Shown here: positions 25,842 through 34,879 of the stretch, one piece after another | Position numbering within the stretch: position 1 is the first letter of the stretch | Layout of the letters: every line of letters begins with the position of its first letter | The notes under the pieces: model-generated | Told to the model about the DNA's origin: nothing | What the model saw: only the letters and a program-made list of their open reading frames with translations | The model's database searches: none | NCBI GenBank assembly: GCA_900317125.1 | Contig: ONFR01000003.1 | Span: 62,001-126,000, forward strand | From: an uncultured Bacteroidales bacterium | Lineage (GTDB): Bacteria; Bacteroidota; Bacteroidia; Bacteroidales; P3 | DNA length: 64,000 bases | Direction of reading: 5' to 3' | Translations under genes and position numbers: made by a program

Positions 25842-26498
25842 TTAGCGCACAAGGCACATCATGATACCGTCGCGTAAGGGGAGGAGTATATTCTCTACCC
25901 GTTCGTCGAGGGTGATACGGTTGTTCAGTTGATGCAGCAGTCGTGCTTCGCGTTGGCAGCGTAGCTCCGATGTGGAAGGCGACGTATGCGCTTCCTCTTC
26001 TACCACGCGTCCGTACCACAGCATGTTGTCGAACAGCATTATTCCCCCTTTCTTCATCTTGGGAAGGACCATGCTGTAGTATTCGTCATAGTTTTCTTTG
26101 TCTGCGTCGACATAGGCCAGCCCGATGCAGTCGGGGAGGCTGGGAATAATGTCCTTTGCCTGTCCGATATGCAGGCGTATCCTGTCGCTGATTCCTGCCA
26201 TCTCGGCGTGTCGGCAGATGAGTGTTTGGTACTCGGGATTGGCCTCTACTAGATGCAAAATCCCGTGACCGCCCATGCCGCTGGCAATGCAGGCTGAGCC
26301 ATAGCCTGCGTGAGCGCCGATCTCCACTGCCACATCGGGGCGGAGGATGGCTGCCATCATCTGCAGGAAACCGCCTTGAAGCGGAGAGGAAGCCATGTGG
26401 GGATTGGCCGTATGCAGTGCAACCGAACGGTAGATGTCGTTCAGCGGGCCTCCCACTGTCGAAGTGTGGCGGATGCAGTAATCGTCTATGGCGGACAT
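25842..26498 (-). CDS. SAM-dependent O-methyltransferase (Methyltransf_3 family)
   Basis: A 218-residue class I methyltransferase of the catechol/caffeoyl-CoA O-methyltransferase family. Features: SAM motif EIGAHAGYGSACIA, the acidic VEANPEYQ end of strand 2, the metal-binding AYVDADKENYDEYY, and LFDNMLWYGRV. Bacterial members methylate small catechol-like compounds, or tRNA in the TrmR group. The C-terminus (LPLRDGIMMCLVR) is complete. It lies 6 bp downstream of ftsK on the same strand. Confidence 0.9.
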   Translation of the reverse strand: MSAIDDYCIRHTSTVGGPLNDIYRSVALHTANPHMASSPLQGGFLQMMAAILRPDVAVEIGAHAGYGSACIASGMGGHGILHLVEANPEYQTLICRHAEMAGISDRIRLHIGQAKDIIPSLPDCIGLAYVDADKENYDEYYSMVLPKMKKGGIMLFDNMLWYGRVVEEEAHTSPSTSELRCQREARLLHQLNNRITLDERVENILLPLRDGIMMCLVR

Positions 26499-26504
26499 TG
26501 AGGC

Positions 26505-28931
26505 TTACAGGTTGCGGAGGATTTCTTCCAGTTGCACTTCGTCGTGTACTAGCACTTCACGCGCCTTGGATCCGTTATAGGGTCCGACGATTCCGGCTGC
26601 TTCAAGCTGGTCGATAATGCGTCCTGCGCGATTGTACCCGAGCTGTAGTTTACGCTGTAAGAGCGATGTGGAACCGAACTGGCTGGCCACTACCAAGCGG
26701 GCGGCATCGTTGAAGAATTCATCTTTCTGTTTGGGGTCGAAGTCCTTGTTAGGCTCTTCGTTCTCATCGAGGTACTCAGGCAGGAGGAACCCGTCGGGAT
26801 AGCCCCTTTGTGTGCCGATGAAGTCGGCAAGCTCTTCAATCTCTTCGGTCTCGATAAGGGCACACTGTATGCGCACAAGGTCACTGCCGGAGAGGGATAT
26901 GAGCATGTCGCCACGGCCAATGAGTCGTTGCGCCCCGCTGCAGTCGAGGATGGTGCGCGAATCGATGCCGCTGGTCACTTTGAATGCCACACGGGCAGGG
27001 AAGTTGGCTTTGATGGTGCCGGTGATGATATTCGTCGTGGGACGCTGTGTGGCGATGATAAGATGTATGCCTACTGCACGCGCAAGCTGGGCTAGTCGGC
27101 ATATCGGCATCTCCACCTCCTTGCCTGCGGTCATGATGAGGTCGGCAAACTCGTCTATCACAAGCACGATATAGGGGAGGAATCGGTGGTCGTTCTCGGG
27201 GTTGAGCTGTCGGTGGATGAATTTATCGTTGTATTCCGTTATCTTACGCACACCGGCTTTGCGCAGCAGGTCGTAGCGCTGGTCCATCTCTATGCAAAGC
27301 GAGTTGAGTGTGCGCACCACTTTCTTCACGTCGGTGATAATGGCCTCATCGCTGTCGGGCAGTTTTGCCAAGTAGTGGCGTTCTATTTTGTTGTAGAGCG
27401 AGAGCTCAACCTTTTTGGGGTCTACCATGACAAATTTCAGCTCCGACGGGTGCTTCTTGAACAGGAGCGAAGTAATCACTGCGTTCAATCCGACCGATTT
27501 ACCCGTGCCAGTGGCTCCAGCCATGAGCAGATGGGGCATCTTTGCCAAGTCCGTGACGTAAGGTTCGTTGCTGATGGTTTTGCCAAAGGCGATGGGCAGT
27601 TCCATCTTTCCGCTGTTGCGGAATGCGTCGCACTCCAGCATGTTCTTCATCGACACAATCTGCGGCTTGGCGTTTGGCACTTCAATACCGACGGTGCCGC
27701 GGCCGGGAATGGGCGCGATGATACGGATACCCAAGGCCGAAAGACTGAGGGCAATGTCGTCTTCCAGACTCTTGATTTTCGATATTCTGATACCCGGAGC
27801 AGGCTTGATTTCGTATAGGGTGACAGTGGGCCCCGGCGAAGCGGTAATCTCTACGATTTCTATGTTGTAGTTTCGCAGGGTCTCAACGATATGGTCTTTG
27901 TTGGCCACCAACTCCTCTTTGGATACCTTCACGTTGCGTACTTCCCAGTCGGTGAGCAGGTCGGTGGTGGGCATTTGGTATTGCTTGAGGTCGAGATGGG
28001 GGTCGTATAATTCGTCTATCGTGTAATGATGGCTTGTATGCACATTCTCGAATTCCGAGTACTGTGCAGGCTCTTCGCTGTTGGCGGCAGGTTTCTCCGG
28101 CATGGTCTCGGCAATGGTGAATGCCGGCTGCTGCGCGGGCTGTGGGTCGGCAGGAGTGGCCTTCTGCTCAGCCTCGGCACGGGCTTGGGCTCGTTGGTTC
28201 ACACGGCTGAATTCGTCATCAAGCGAGAAGGTAATCTTGTTGTCCTCGACGGGCGTGGCAGGCGGTGGTGTCACAGCGGGGGCGGGTGCGCTCTTCTCCT
28301 CCGGTGTGTCGGGGTCTTTCTCCGCTACAACCTCCTGGGGTTTCTCTTTGGCGGCGGGGAGGATAGTCTTGATGTCGGGTAGGCTGAGGTTTACCTTGGG
28401 GGTGCGGATGTGGACGCGGTGGACAAAGATGAGATACACCACTCCGATAAATAGGAACAGCACCAGCGTACCCCATTTGATGAGATGGTTGCATTGCTCG
28501 GCAATAAAGTCGCCGGTCACCCCGACATAGTTCCCCATCACGATATTGCCTTTACCCCAGCGGCCGAAAAAGTAGCCCAATACCGACGATATCCACACCA
28601 TCCAGAACAGGGTGCTCCAGAATGTTTTATACCAAGGCAGGATGTTGCGCCCCAGCAGGCGCATACCATATACAAAGATGATGAGAGCAAACCCAAACGA
28701 GGCGATGCCAAAGGTGTTTTGTATAATGAGTTTGGAGAGGTGGAAACCCAACGCGCCCATCCAGTTTTGGTGCGAAGGCCATGAGATGAAGAAAGATATC
28801 ATGGCGATGACAAGGAAGAGGGCGAACAGGATATAGCATGCCCCTCTCAGGTGGCGGCAGCGTTGGGTGCGCCAGAACTCGACAAGGCGGCTTGTCGGTC
28901 GGACGGTTTTCTTTGTTTTCTTTTTCGGCAT
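26505..28931 (-). CDS. ftsK: DNA translocase FtsK
   Basis: An 808-residue FtsK/SpoIIIE protein that pumps chromosomal DNA through the division septum. Four membrane segments occupy the N-terminus (about 25-190), followed by a variable Pro/Ala/Glu-rich linker (about 195-310). The motor begins near VTLYEIKPAPGIR; Walker A is GATGTGKSVGLN and Walker B is IVLVIDEFADLI. The C-terminal winged-helix gamma domain (LLQRKLQLGYNRAGRII) recognises orienting DNA motifs. The short linker is usual for Bacteroidota. Confidence 0.96.
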   Translation of the reverse strand: MPKKKTKKTVRPTSRLVEFWRTQRCRHLRGACYILFALFLVIAMISFFISWPSHQNWMGALGFHLSKLIIQNTFGIASFGFALIIFVYGMRLLGRNILPWYKTFWSTLFWMVWISSVLGYFFGRWGKGNIVMGNYVGVTGDFIAEQCNHLIKWGTLVLFLFIGVVYLIFVHRVHIRTPKVNLSLPDIKTILPAAKEKPQEVVAEKDPDTPEEKSAPAPAVTPPPATPVEDNKITFSLDDEFSRVNQRAQARAEAEQKATPADPQPAQQPAFTIAETMPEKPAANSEEPAQYSEFENVHTSHHYTIDELYDPHLDLKQYQMPTTDLLTDWEVRNVKVSKEELVANKDHIVETLRNYNIEIVEITASPGPTVTLYEIKPAPGIRISKIKSLEDDIALSLSALGIRIIAPIPGRGTVGIEVPNAKPQIVSMKNMLECDAFRNSGKMELPIAFGKTISNEPYVTDLAKMPHLLMAGATGTGKSVGLNAVITSLLFKKHPSELKFVMVDPKKVELSLYNKIERHYLAKLPDSDEAIITDVKKVVRTLNSLCIEMDQRYDLLRKAGVRKITEYNDKFIHRQLNPENDHRFLPYIVLVIDEFADLIMTAGKEVEMPICRLAQLARAVGIHLIIATQRPTTNIITGTIKANFPARVAFKVTSGIDSRTILDCSGAQRLIGRGDMLISLSGSDLVRIQCALIETEEIEELADFIGTQRGYPDGFLLPEYLDENEEPNKDFDPKQKDEFFNDAARLVVASQFGSTSLLQRKLQLGYNRAGRIIDQLEAAGIVGPYNGSKAREVLVHDEVQLEEILRNL

Positions 28932-29086
28932 CGGTAGTGCTTCTCTTTTTAGGTTTTCTGAGTATACTTTGTGTTTATGTCGAAGGGCTTGAGGTTAGAG
29001 CATTCCCTCTCCCCTCAAGCCCTCTGTTGTTGATGAGTCTCCTGTTCTTAGGTCGTCAGGGTTCTATTCCTCGGTCTTTTTCTTGA

Positions 29087-29806
29087 TTAGTCTTCAAGGA
29101 GCTCGATGGCATCCTTCAACTCGGAGCGGAAGGTCTCGAATTCTTCGCCGGAGGCATCTTTATAGCCGGCGGGCAGCAGCATGTCGACTTCCTTCACCTT
29201 GCCCTTCACCACCTCGACGGCGGTGATGGTGATGGCACGTCCTTCGCCCAGTTCCTGGGTGTAGACAAAGGGGAATCCCTTCAGGTTGCCCATCACAATG
29301 CAGTATTCGGGGCCAATCTCGCTGCAGTACCAGCACTCGGCGGGATTGTCGACACCCTCTTCATTGTAGCGGTGCATAATCATCTTGTGGACGGTGTAGC
29401 CCAGCATCTCCTTGGTCTCGTTCACATTCTCATAGTAGTAGTGTCCGGCTTCGACATCGGGGATATAGATGCTGTCCAGCTGTTCTTTTGTCATCTCCTG
29501 ACGGACGATGAATTTACCGTCTCCGGTGTAGGTCTCCAGCTCGATGCCGTTGGCGGCAAGGTAGGAGATGGCCTGGCTGAAGTCGATGGCTTGTGCCACT
29601 TTCATCCCGTGCTGGATGGTCTGCTCATAAAGCAGCTGGTCGTCGTACACTTTTATCTCCATCGAGGCTTGTTCGGGGGGAATCTTGACATCGACCTTTC
29701 CGGTGCTCTCGATTTTGTATTTGACAATGCCACGGAAATTGTTCTGAGCATAGGCTCCTCCGATGGTCAACAGCATGACGGCTGCTGCGAAAAGAATCTT
29801 TTTCAT
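29087..29806 (-). CDS. Exported protein of unknown function (DUF4412-like)
   Basis: A 239-residue protein with a cleavable signal (MKKILFAAAVMLLTIGGAYAQ) and no lipobox or sorting domain, so probably periplasmic. It opens NNFRGIVKYKIES, and contains MLGYTVHKMIMHRY and CWYCSEIGPEYC; the strand order resembles the GLPGLI/DUF4412 families of Bacteroidota, which have no known function. The assignment is by general pattern only. Own promoter upstream; 155 bp separate its stop from the ftsK start. Confidence 0.7.
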   Translation of the reverse strand: MKKILFAAAVMLLTIGGAYAQNNFRGIVKYKIESTGKVDVKIPPEQASMEIKVYDDQLLYEQTIQHGMKVAQAIDFSQAISYLAANGIELETYTGDGKFIVRQEMTKEQLDSIYIPDVEAGHYYYENVNETKEMLGYTVHKMIMHRYNEEGVDNPAECWYCSEIGPEYCIVMGNLKGFPFVYTQELGEGRAITITAVEVVKGKVKEVDMLLPAGYKDASGEEFETFRSELKDAIELLED

Positions 29807-29880
29807 GTTTGTGATAGAATTAAATATTCGTTTTAAATAATGCTGTAACGCTGTTTCGCTTGTTTTAGTATTGCCTTATG

Positions 29881-29888
29881 CAAAAATA
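29881..29888 (-). promoter_or_regulatory. -7 promoter box for the 29087-29806 gene
   Basis: TATTTTTG on the minus strand fits TAnnTTTG, 74 bp upstream of the start codon. Confidence 0.5.
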
Positions 29889-29911
29889 ACATTTCGTTGT
29901 CGCGGGGGGCG

Positions 29912-30277
29912 TCACCAGTTCCTCGGCAGCACGATGTTGGGCACCAGATGGGCGTCGGCAAAAAGGGGCGCAATCTCCTCTTCGGTAAATCCGGCTATGC
30001 CGCAGCCTATCTTGGTGACAAGGAAGGTGAGCTCCGGGTGCTGTTGGGCAAAGCTGATGAATTCATCAACATACGGGCGGATGGTCTCCACACCGCCTTG
30101 CATGGTGGGGATGGCATAGCTCTGTCCCTGCAGCCCCACGCCTTGGCCGTAGACAGCGCCGAAACGCTCGTAGGCCAGCCGGGCGGCACCGCCGCCGTGG
30201 TGTCCGGCAAGATTGCTGCCAAACACGAACACTTCGTCGGGTTTGAGATGGGTGATGAAATCGGGTGTATACTTCAT
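29912..30277 (-). CDS. Conserved small protein, macro-domain-like
   Basis: A 121-residue cytosolic protein. Its EVFVFGSNLAGHHGGGAARL opening and TKIGCGIAGFTEEEIAPLF block are characteristic of a short conserved bacterial family with a macro-domain-like, glycine-rich ligand loop. Binding of ADP-ribose or a related nucleotide is plausible but not shown. The C-terminus ends NIVLPRNW. It is unlinked to an obvious NAD-consuming toxin in the window. Confidence 0.65.
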   Translation of the reverse strand: MKYTPDFITHLKPDEVFVFGSNLAGHHGGGAARLAYERFGAVYGQGVGLQGQSYAIPTMQGGVETIRPYVDEFISFAQQHPELTFLVTKIGCGIAGFTEEEIAPLFADAHLVPNIVLPRNW

Positions 30278-30353
30278 TTCATGCTAGGGTTATACCAATG
30301 TGTGGATGAGTATATGGGGGCATATATCCATCCACACAGGGGTGTGGTGGCTG

Positions 30354-32069
30354 TTAGTTGTTGATAAAGGTGCGTGTGCCCCAGTTCTCGCCAAGCTTGC
30401 CGCCGATGATCATGCTGGGCTCTTGCAGTTTACCTTGCAGCGACGACTCGTAGGCCTGGTTTTTGGTGACATTGTTGAAGAGGTCTTGGAACGTAATCTC
30501 GCCGCGCGTGTATTTCAGCTCTTTCAAGATATAGTAGGTGAAGAAACCATGGTGCTGGTCGATGAAGGAGTAGGCGGTCTTGTCGCCGTCGGCAGCCATG
30601 AAGACGACAATATCACTGCGGACGCGAGGTGTACGGTAGCGCTTGGACTCTTTCTTGATGGTGAAGAAGGGTTTGCCGCTACGCTGTATGCCGTCGAAGC
30701 TGGCGTCGATGATAAATGTGTAGCTCAACGCTTCCACGCGGTTGAACCATCCGGTGAGGGTGTCGAAGGAGATGCATTGACTCAGAATCTTCTCGGCATC
30801 GCCGCCCTTCAGCACTATGTCCTCGGGCAGGGTGCCGGTCTTGCTGCGGAAGGCGCGTATTTTGCTGACGTCGACCCCGCTGGGCATAAGGTAGGGCGCC
30901 CACTTCTGGTTCGACACGCCGTGACCGGCATAGTAGATGATGATATGCACGTCGCCGCTCTGGGCCTTGATGATGTCCTTCAGCCAGTGGATGCCTTCGT
31001 TGTAGATCTCCTGTCGCCCGGCGTTGTGCAGAACTTTTACGTGGCGTGTGGGGATGCCGAGGGTATGGACAAAATACTGGTGGAGCACATCGCCGTCGTT
31101 GGTGGCAAAGTCGCAGTTGGGCAGCGGTGCGGTGTATTCCTCGTCGGCGATGATGAGTGCGTAGGTCTTGCTGTTGATGTTCTCTTCGATATGGGGGATG
31201 TTGAAGTCGACATACTCGTCGTTGAGCAGGGCGGCCTCAAGGCTGCGGGCGGCAGCGTCGAAGGCGCCGTGAACCACTATCTGCAGGCTAGAGCGGCGGT
31301 AGTGGGGACCTGTCATGTCGAAGCAGCGGGTGACGAAGCGGTATTCGTTCTGCGACCGCTTCAGGACGCCGACCTGCTCGTCGAGGAAGCTCTGCACGCT
31401 GCGGGCACGAAGGTAGGCCAGCTGGGCGTTGGTGGTGATGCCGTCCTTTTGGTCGACGGATATGCGGACATTCTCGTCGTTGAACACAGCGGGCATGTAG
31501 CGCAGGTCGCCGAACTCCCCTTTGTAGTCGATGTGCTGTATCTCGGCGGCATCGGTGGTGGAGGTGATGGTTATCGTGGTCGTGCGTCCGGCGGTGAAGA
31601 TGTCGCTCAGCTCGCTTTCAATCATGGACTTGGTGAGGTTGCATATCGCACGGCACGAGTTGGAGGTGGACCACAGGTAGGCTCCCGACGGGTAGTCGTC
31701 CTCAGTTCCCTCAAAGTGATGGCAGTTGTACGATATGTTGTAGACGAAGTTGATTTCGGGCGAACCTTCCTCGGTGGTGTCCTCAACAACCTGTGTGGTG
31801 ATGCGGACAAAGGTTTCGTCGTATAGTTTCTCGGCGTTGGGGAGGTTGACAAGCATCTGCTGAATCTGTTTGTTCATCTTTTTTTCGCGCTGCAGGGTGG
31901 TTTGGCGAAGCCGTTTGAGAATGAACGAATGGATGTCGTCGTTGTATTGGTGCTCGGTCTGTGCAGCAGACACAGGCTCTTGGGCGTCAGTGCCTAAGGG
32001 GGCTAAGGCGACCACAGCCAGCATTGCCATAAGCACTAGGCCGCGGTGTGATTTGCGTGTGATTTTCAT
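30354..32069 (-). CDS. Caspase-fold protein with Ser in place of the catalytic Cys
   Basis: A 571-residue exported protein. Start ATG 32069 gives a signal (MKITRKSHRG ... PLGTDAQ) and follows the promoter at 32098; the frame extends to a TTG at 32093. The middle (about 225-300) has an OmpA-like stretch (NAQLAYLRARSVQSFLDEQ ... YRRSSLQIVVHG). The C-terminal half is a peptidase C14 (caspase) fold beginning TYALIIADEEY, with the catalytic His in IIIYYAGHGV (H383). The nucleophile position, usually DxCxSG, reads IIDASFDGIQ, so Cys is Ser457 (codon AGC, 30699-30701). A pseudo-protease or a serine-nucleophile variant is possible. Confidence 0.82.
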   Translation of the reverse strand: MKITRKSHRGLVLMAMLAVVALAPLGTDAQEPVSAAQTEHQYNDDIHSFILKRLRQTTLQREKKMNKQIQQMLVNLPNAEKLYDETFVRITTQVVEDTTEEGSPEINFVYNISYNCHHFEGTEDDYPSGAYLWSTSNSCRAICNLTKSMIESELSDIFTAGRTTTITITSTTDAAEIQHIDYKGEFGDLRYMPAVFNDENVRISVDQKDGITTNAQLAYLRARSVQSFLDEQVGVLKRSQNEYRFVTRCFDMTGPHYRRSSLQIVVHGAFDAAARSLEAALLNDEYVDFNIPHIEENINSKTYALIIADEEYTAPLPNCDFATNDGDVLHQYFVHTLGIPTRHVKVLHNAGRQEIYNEGIHWLKDIIKAQSGDVHIIIYYAGHGVSNQKWAPYLMPSGVDVSKIRAFRSKTGTLPEDIVLKGGDAEKILSQCISFDTLTGWFNRVEALSYTFIIDASFDGIQRSGKPFFTIKKESKRYRTPRVRSDIVVFMAADGDKTAYSFIDQHHGFFTYYILKELKYTRGEITFQDLFNNVTKNQAYESSLQGKLQEPSMIIGGKLGENWGTRTFINN

Positions 32070-32097
32070 TGCGCTGTGGATATTATTTTTCAAAATG

Positions 32098-32105
32098 CAA
32101 AATTA
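32098..32105 (-). promoter_or_regulatory. -7 promoter box for the caspase-fold gene
   Basis: TAATTTTG on the minus strand fits TAnnTTTG. It sits 28 bp before ATG 32069, and supports that start over the TTG at 32093. Confidence 0.6.
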
Positions 32106-32271
32106 TGGCTTTTTATTCAATTAGCAGGGTGTCTCTCTGAAAATTAATCAACGGGCAAATGTGAATATTTTTCCCAAGGCTGTATGGGCGCATGGGTGCG
32201 GCGCGCGGGCAGTGGCGCCCTTCAATCTTCTATCCTTACAGCGTCGCATCGGGATTGTTATCCTATATCAT

Positions 32272-32315
32272 ATTCGGATACCGATGCTGTAACGATACTG
32301 TAACGATGCTGGATT
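32272..32315. repeat. Four-unit 11-bp repeat, copy A
   Basis: Four consecutive 11-bp units: ATTCGGATACC, GATGCTGTAAC, GATACTGTAAC, GATGCTGGATT, followed by GAACGA. A related four-unit set ending GATGCTGCATT-GAACGA lies at 51650-51693. It sits 48 bp beyond the rseC stop and about 200 bp upstream of the caspase-fold gene. Confidence 0.65.
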
Positions 32316-32362
32316 GAACGAACTTAGTGCAGTGTTGAAGCAGGAGGGGGAGGGTGGCGGGG

Positions 32363-32779
32363 TCAGCCCCTTTTGGCGAGGCGGAAGGTGAATTTCTGTT
32401 GCAGACGGTTGCGGCAGAGGTAGAGGATGCCGCCGTACAGGGCCACGGCGACAAGGGTGATGAGGGCTACCCACAGCTCGGACAGGTGGAGGGAGAAGAG
32501 CAGGGCAAAGGTGGCGAGGATGACAACGGCGGGGAGGATGTAGGCAAGAAGGACGGCGAGGAGACCGTGGCCGCTGTTGATGATGACGGTGACGGGGTCG
32601 CCTTCGTGGTATTGTTGCCATTGGGGGGTCTCGATGTCGACAATCTTGTCTTTCTTTTCGGAGAAGGTGCAGCGGGCGTGGGCTTCGCACGCGGCGCAGG
32701 CGCTAAGGACCTGCATCTGTACTTTTACCAAGCCGGGTTGTACGGTCAGCACGGTGCCGTCGTGGGTTGTCTGTTCCAT
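32363..32779 (-). CDS. rseC: RseC/SoxR-reducing-system-type membrane protein
   Basis: A 138-residue protein of the RseC family: an N-terminal soluble domain (GTVLTVQPGLVKVQM) with a cysteine cluster SACAACEAHARC, then two membrane segments (about 72-95 and 98-118) and a basic tail. Known members take part in SoxR reduction or sigma-E control and in many Bacteroidota adjoin rnf genes; here no rnf genes are present and it ends the Bat operon instead, 36 bp after the WG-repeat gene. Confidence 0.85.
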   Translation of the reverse strand: MEQTTHDGTVLTVQPGLVKVQMQVLSACAACEAHARCTFSEKKDKIVDIETPQWQQYHEGDPVTVIINSGHGLLAVLLAYILPAVVILATFALLFSLHLSELWVALITLVAVALYGGILYLCRNRLQQKFTFRLAKRG

Positions 32780-32815
32780 GGTCAGGGGTGGGTTGATTGG
32801 GGTTGGTATGAGGGT

Positions 32816-34084
32816 TTATCGCCAGGACTTGGGTGCGTTCTTGCAGTTTTTGACGCACTGGCCTTCGGTGTTCATTTTATGTATCTCGCCGTGGTATATC
32901 ACTTCGGCACGGCCCCAGGAGAAGGGTCCGGCGATGTCGAAGACGGGCGGGATGAAGAAGTCGCCTTTGGTGTCGATGTAGCCCCACAGCCCGATGAATA
33001 CCGGGGCAAGGCCGTCGGAGAACTGGTAGGCGTTTTGGAAGCAGGGGTAGATGATCAGGTTGCCGTTGATGTCGGCATAGCCGTAGAGGTGGTCTTTCTC
33101 CACCAGCGCCAGTCCGTCGTGGTAGATGTAGGCTTCGCCGCGGTAGCCGCTGTTGTCGTATTCGATGGGGAGTACGGCGTTGCCCATGCGGTCGATGATG
33201 CCCCATTTGCCGTTGCGGGAGACGTAGGCGCGGCTGTCCTTGAACATGCCGGCGTTGTCGTATTGGCAGGGGATGATCTCTTTGCCGTTGTTGTCGAGGT
33301 AGCCGTATTTGCCGTCGCGCTTCACGAGGATGCGCTCTTCGCTTTTGCCTACGAGTTCGGTGTAGACGGGTTTGGTGAGGGGCTCGAAGCGGTTGTTGTA
33401 CAGTGCCAGTCCATCGTTGTCGCCGGCAAAGAGGTGGCCTTCGTACATGGAGGTGAGAATCTCATATTTGATGGGGAAGACTTCGCGGCCTTTGCGGTCG
33501 ATCATGCCGTAGCGGTCGTAGTCTTTCACCACTGCGTAGCCTTCGGAGAAGGGGAGTGCGTATTGGAACGAGGGCTTGATGACAGTGTTGCCGAAGTGGT
33601 CGATAAAGCCGTAGGCGACGAATTCGCTGTCGATGTATTCTGCCACGACGGCCAAGCCTTCGGAGAAGGACGAGGCGGCGGGGTAGCGGAAGGGGATGCG
33701 CTGGCGGCCGAGGGTGTCGAAATAGCCGTAGAGGGTGTCGCGCTGCACCATGATGAGGCTGTCGGTGGGATAGAATACCTCCTTGTAGATGCAGGGGATG
33801 ATTTCCACGCCTTGGCGGTTGATGAGGCCGCAGCTGTCGTAATTCATGTACACCTTGCAGTAGTTGCCATGGAATTTGTCGACGAAGAGGTATTTGTTGG
33901 GCACAATGACGGTGCCGTCTTCGCGTTTGAAGCCGAAGCGGTCGCCGCTTTGTGTGGTTTGGATGCCGTCGATGAATACGAGTTCGCAGCCGCATTCTTC
34001 GTCGTCGACATATTTCACATCCTCTTGCGACCACGCGGCATGGGCAAGGAGGAGGGTGGCGATGAGTAACAGTGTCTTTTTCAT
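32816..34084 (-). CDS. WG-repeat exported protein
   Basis: A 422-residue protein with a signal peptide (MKKTLLLIATLLLAHAAWSQ) and about ten beta-rich WG-type repeats. Examples are DRFGFKREDGTVIVP, CGLINRQGVEIIP, GKYGYLDNNGKEIIP, GKWGIIDRMGNAVLP and YGYADINGNLIIY. WG repeats probably form a solenoid or propeller for protein or ligand binding; no catalytic role is known. It lies 22 bp downstream of batE on the same strand and looks like part of the Bat operon. Confidence 0.9.
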   Translation of the reverse strand: MKKTLLLIATLLLAHAAWSQEDVKYVDDEECGCELVFIDGIQTTQSGDRFGFKREDGTVIVPNKYLFVDKFHGNYCKVYMNYDSCGLINRQGVEIIPCIYKEVFYPTDSLIMVQRDTLYGYFDTLGRQRIPFRYPAASSFSEGLAVVAEYIDSEFVAYGFIDHFGNTVIKPSFQYALPFSEGYAVVKDYDRYGMIDRKGREVFPIKYEILTSMYEGHLFAGDNDGLALYNNRFEPLTKPVYTELVGKSEERILVKRDGKYGYLDNNGKEIIPCQYDNAGMFKDSRAYVSRNGKWGIIDRMGNAVLPIEYDNSGYRGEAYIYHDGLALVEKDHLYGYADINGNLIIYPCFQNAYQFSDGLAPVFIGLWGYIDTKGDFFIPPVFDIAGPFSWGRAEVIYHGEIHKMNTEGQCVKNCKNAPKSWR

Positions 34085-34106
34085 GGTTGGGGTGTTTTAT
34101 GGGGTG

Positions 34107-34859
34107 TTAGATAATGGTGATTTCGGCTTGTGGCAGCCATCCGGTATTGCCGTCGGCTATGCGTACTTTGTGCCAGTCGCCCACGGTCTCGTCGATTTTC
34201 ACCTTGGTGCCTTCGTGAAGGATGAGTTTGTCGACGCTTCCGCTTTCGGGCGAGCTTTTGACAACGGCCATGGGGACGGTGACGATGGCGCCGTCGTGGC
34301 GGTTATACCTGACGCTGGAAGAGATGGTGCAGGCAAGGCTGAGGAGGAGCAGCACGGCGGTGACGCTGCCGCCGATGAGCGTCCATTTGCGCCAGAGGTA
34401 GTCGTCGCGGAGGACGAAGAGGACAGTGAGTGCGCCGAGGACTGCCAGGAGGCAGAGGAAAATGATGCGCCAACCGGTGGGGCTGAACCATGCCACGACG
34501 TTGTGAGCCCACTGCAAGAGGAAAATCTCGGGCAGGGGGGCTATCTCGTCCTCGGTCTTGGTGTTGGCGAGGTCGAGGTTTTCGCGGGCTTCGGTGAAGC
34601 GGGGGTTGAGGCGCAGGGCGCGTTCGTAGTTGAGGATGGCGAGGCCGTATTCTTCCTGGCGGTAGTGGGCGTTGCCGAGGTTGTAGTAAAGGTCGGCGGA
34701 TTGTTGGCCGGCTTGCAGCACGGCGTTGTAGTGCTGGATGGCGGCGGGGTAGTCGGCTTTGGCGTAGGCGTCGTTGCCCTGCTGCATGAGTTGCTCAGGG
34801 GTTTGGGCTGTGGCCGATACGGCCATGGCGAGGAGGATGAGGATGAATATCTTTTTCAT
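34107..34859 (-). CDS. batE: BatE: TPR and SH3-domain membrane protein
   Basis: A 250-residue protein: signal (MKKIFILILLAMAVSATAQ), two or three TPR units (about 20-95, e.g. ADLYYNLGNAHYRQEEYGLA), two membrane segments (about 128-150 and 160-180) and a C-terminal bacterial SH3-like domain ending NTGWLPQAEITII. This is the BatE layout described for Bacteroides Bat operons. It sits 20 bp after batD. Confidence 0.9.
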   Translation of the reverse strand: MKKIFILILLAMAVSATAQTPEQLMQQGNDAYAKADYPAAIQHYNAVLQAGQQSADLYYNLGNAHYRQEEYGLAILNYERALRLNPRFTEARENLDLANTKTEDEIAPLPEIFLLQWAHNVVAWFSPTGWRIIFLCLLAVLGALTVLFVLRDDYLWRKWTLIGGSVTAVLLLLSLACTISSSVRYNRHDGAIVTVPMAVVKSSPESGSVDKLILHEGTKVKIDETVGDWHKVRIADGNTGWLPQAEITII

Positions 34860-34879
34860 TTCGGTTGTCTTGTGGGTTG

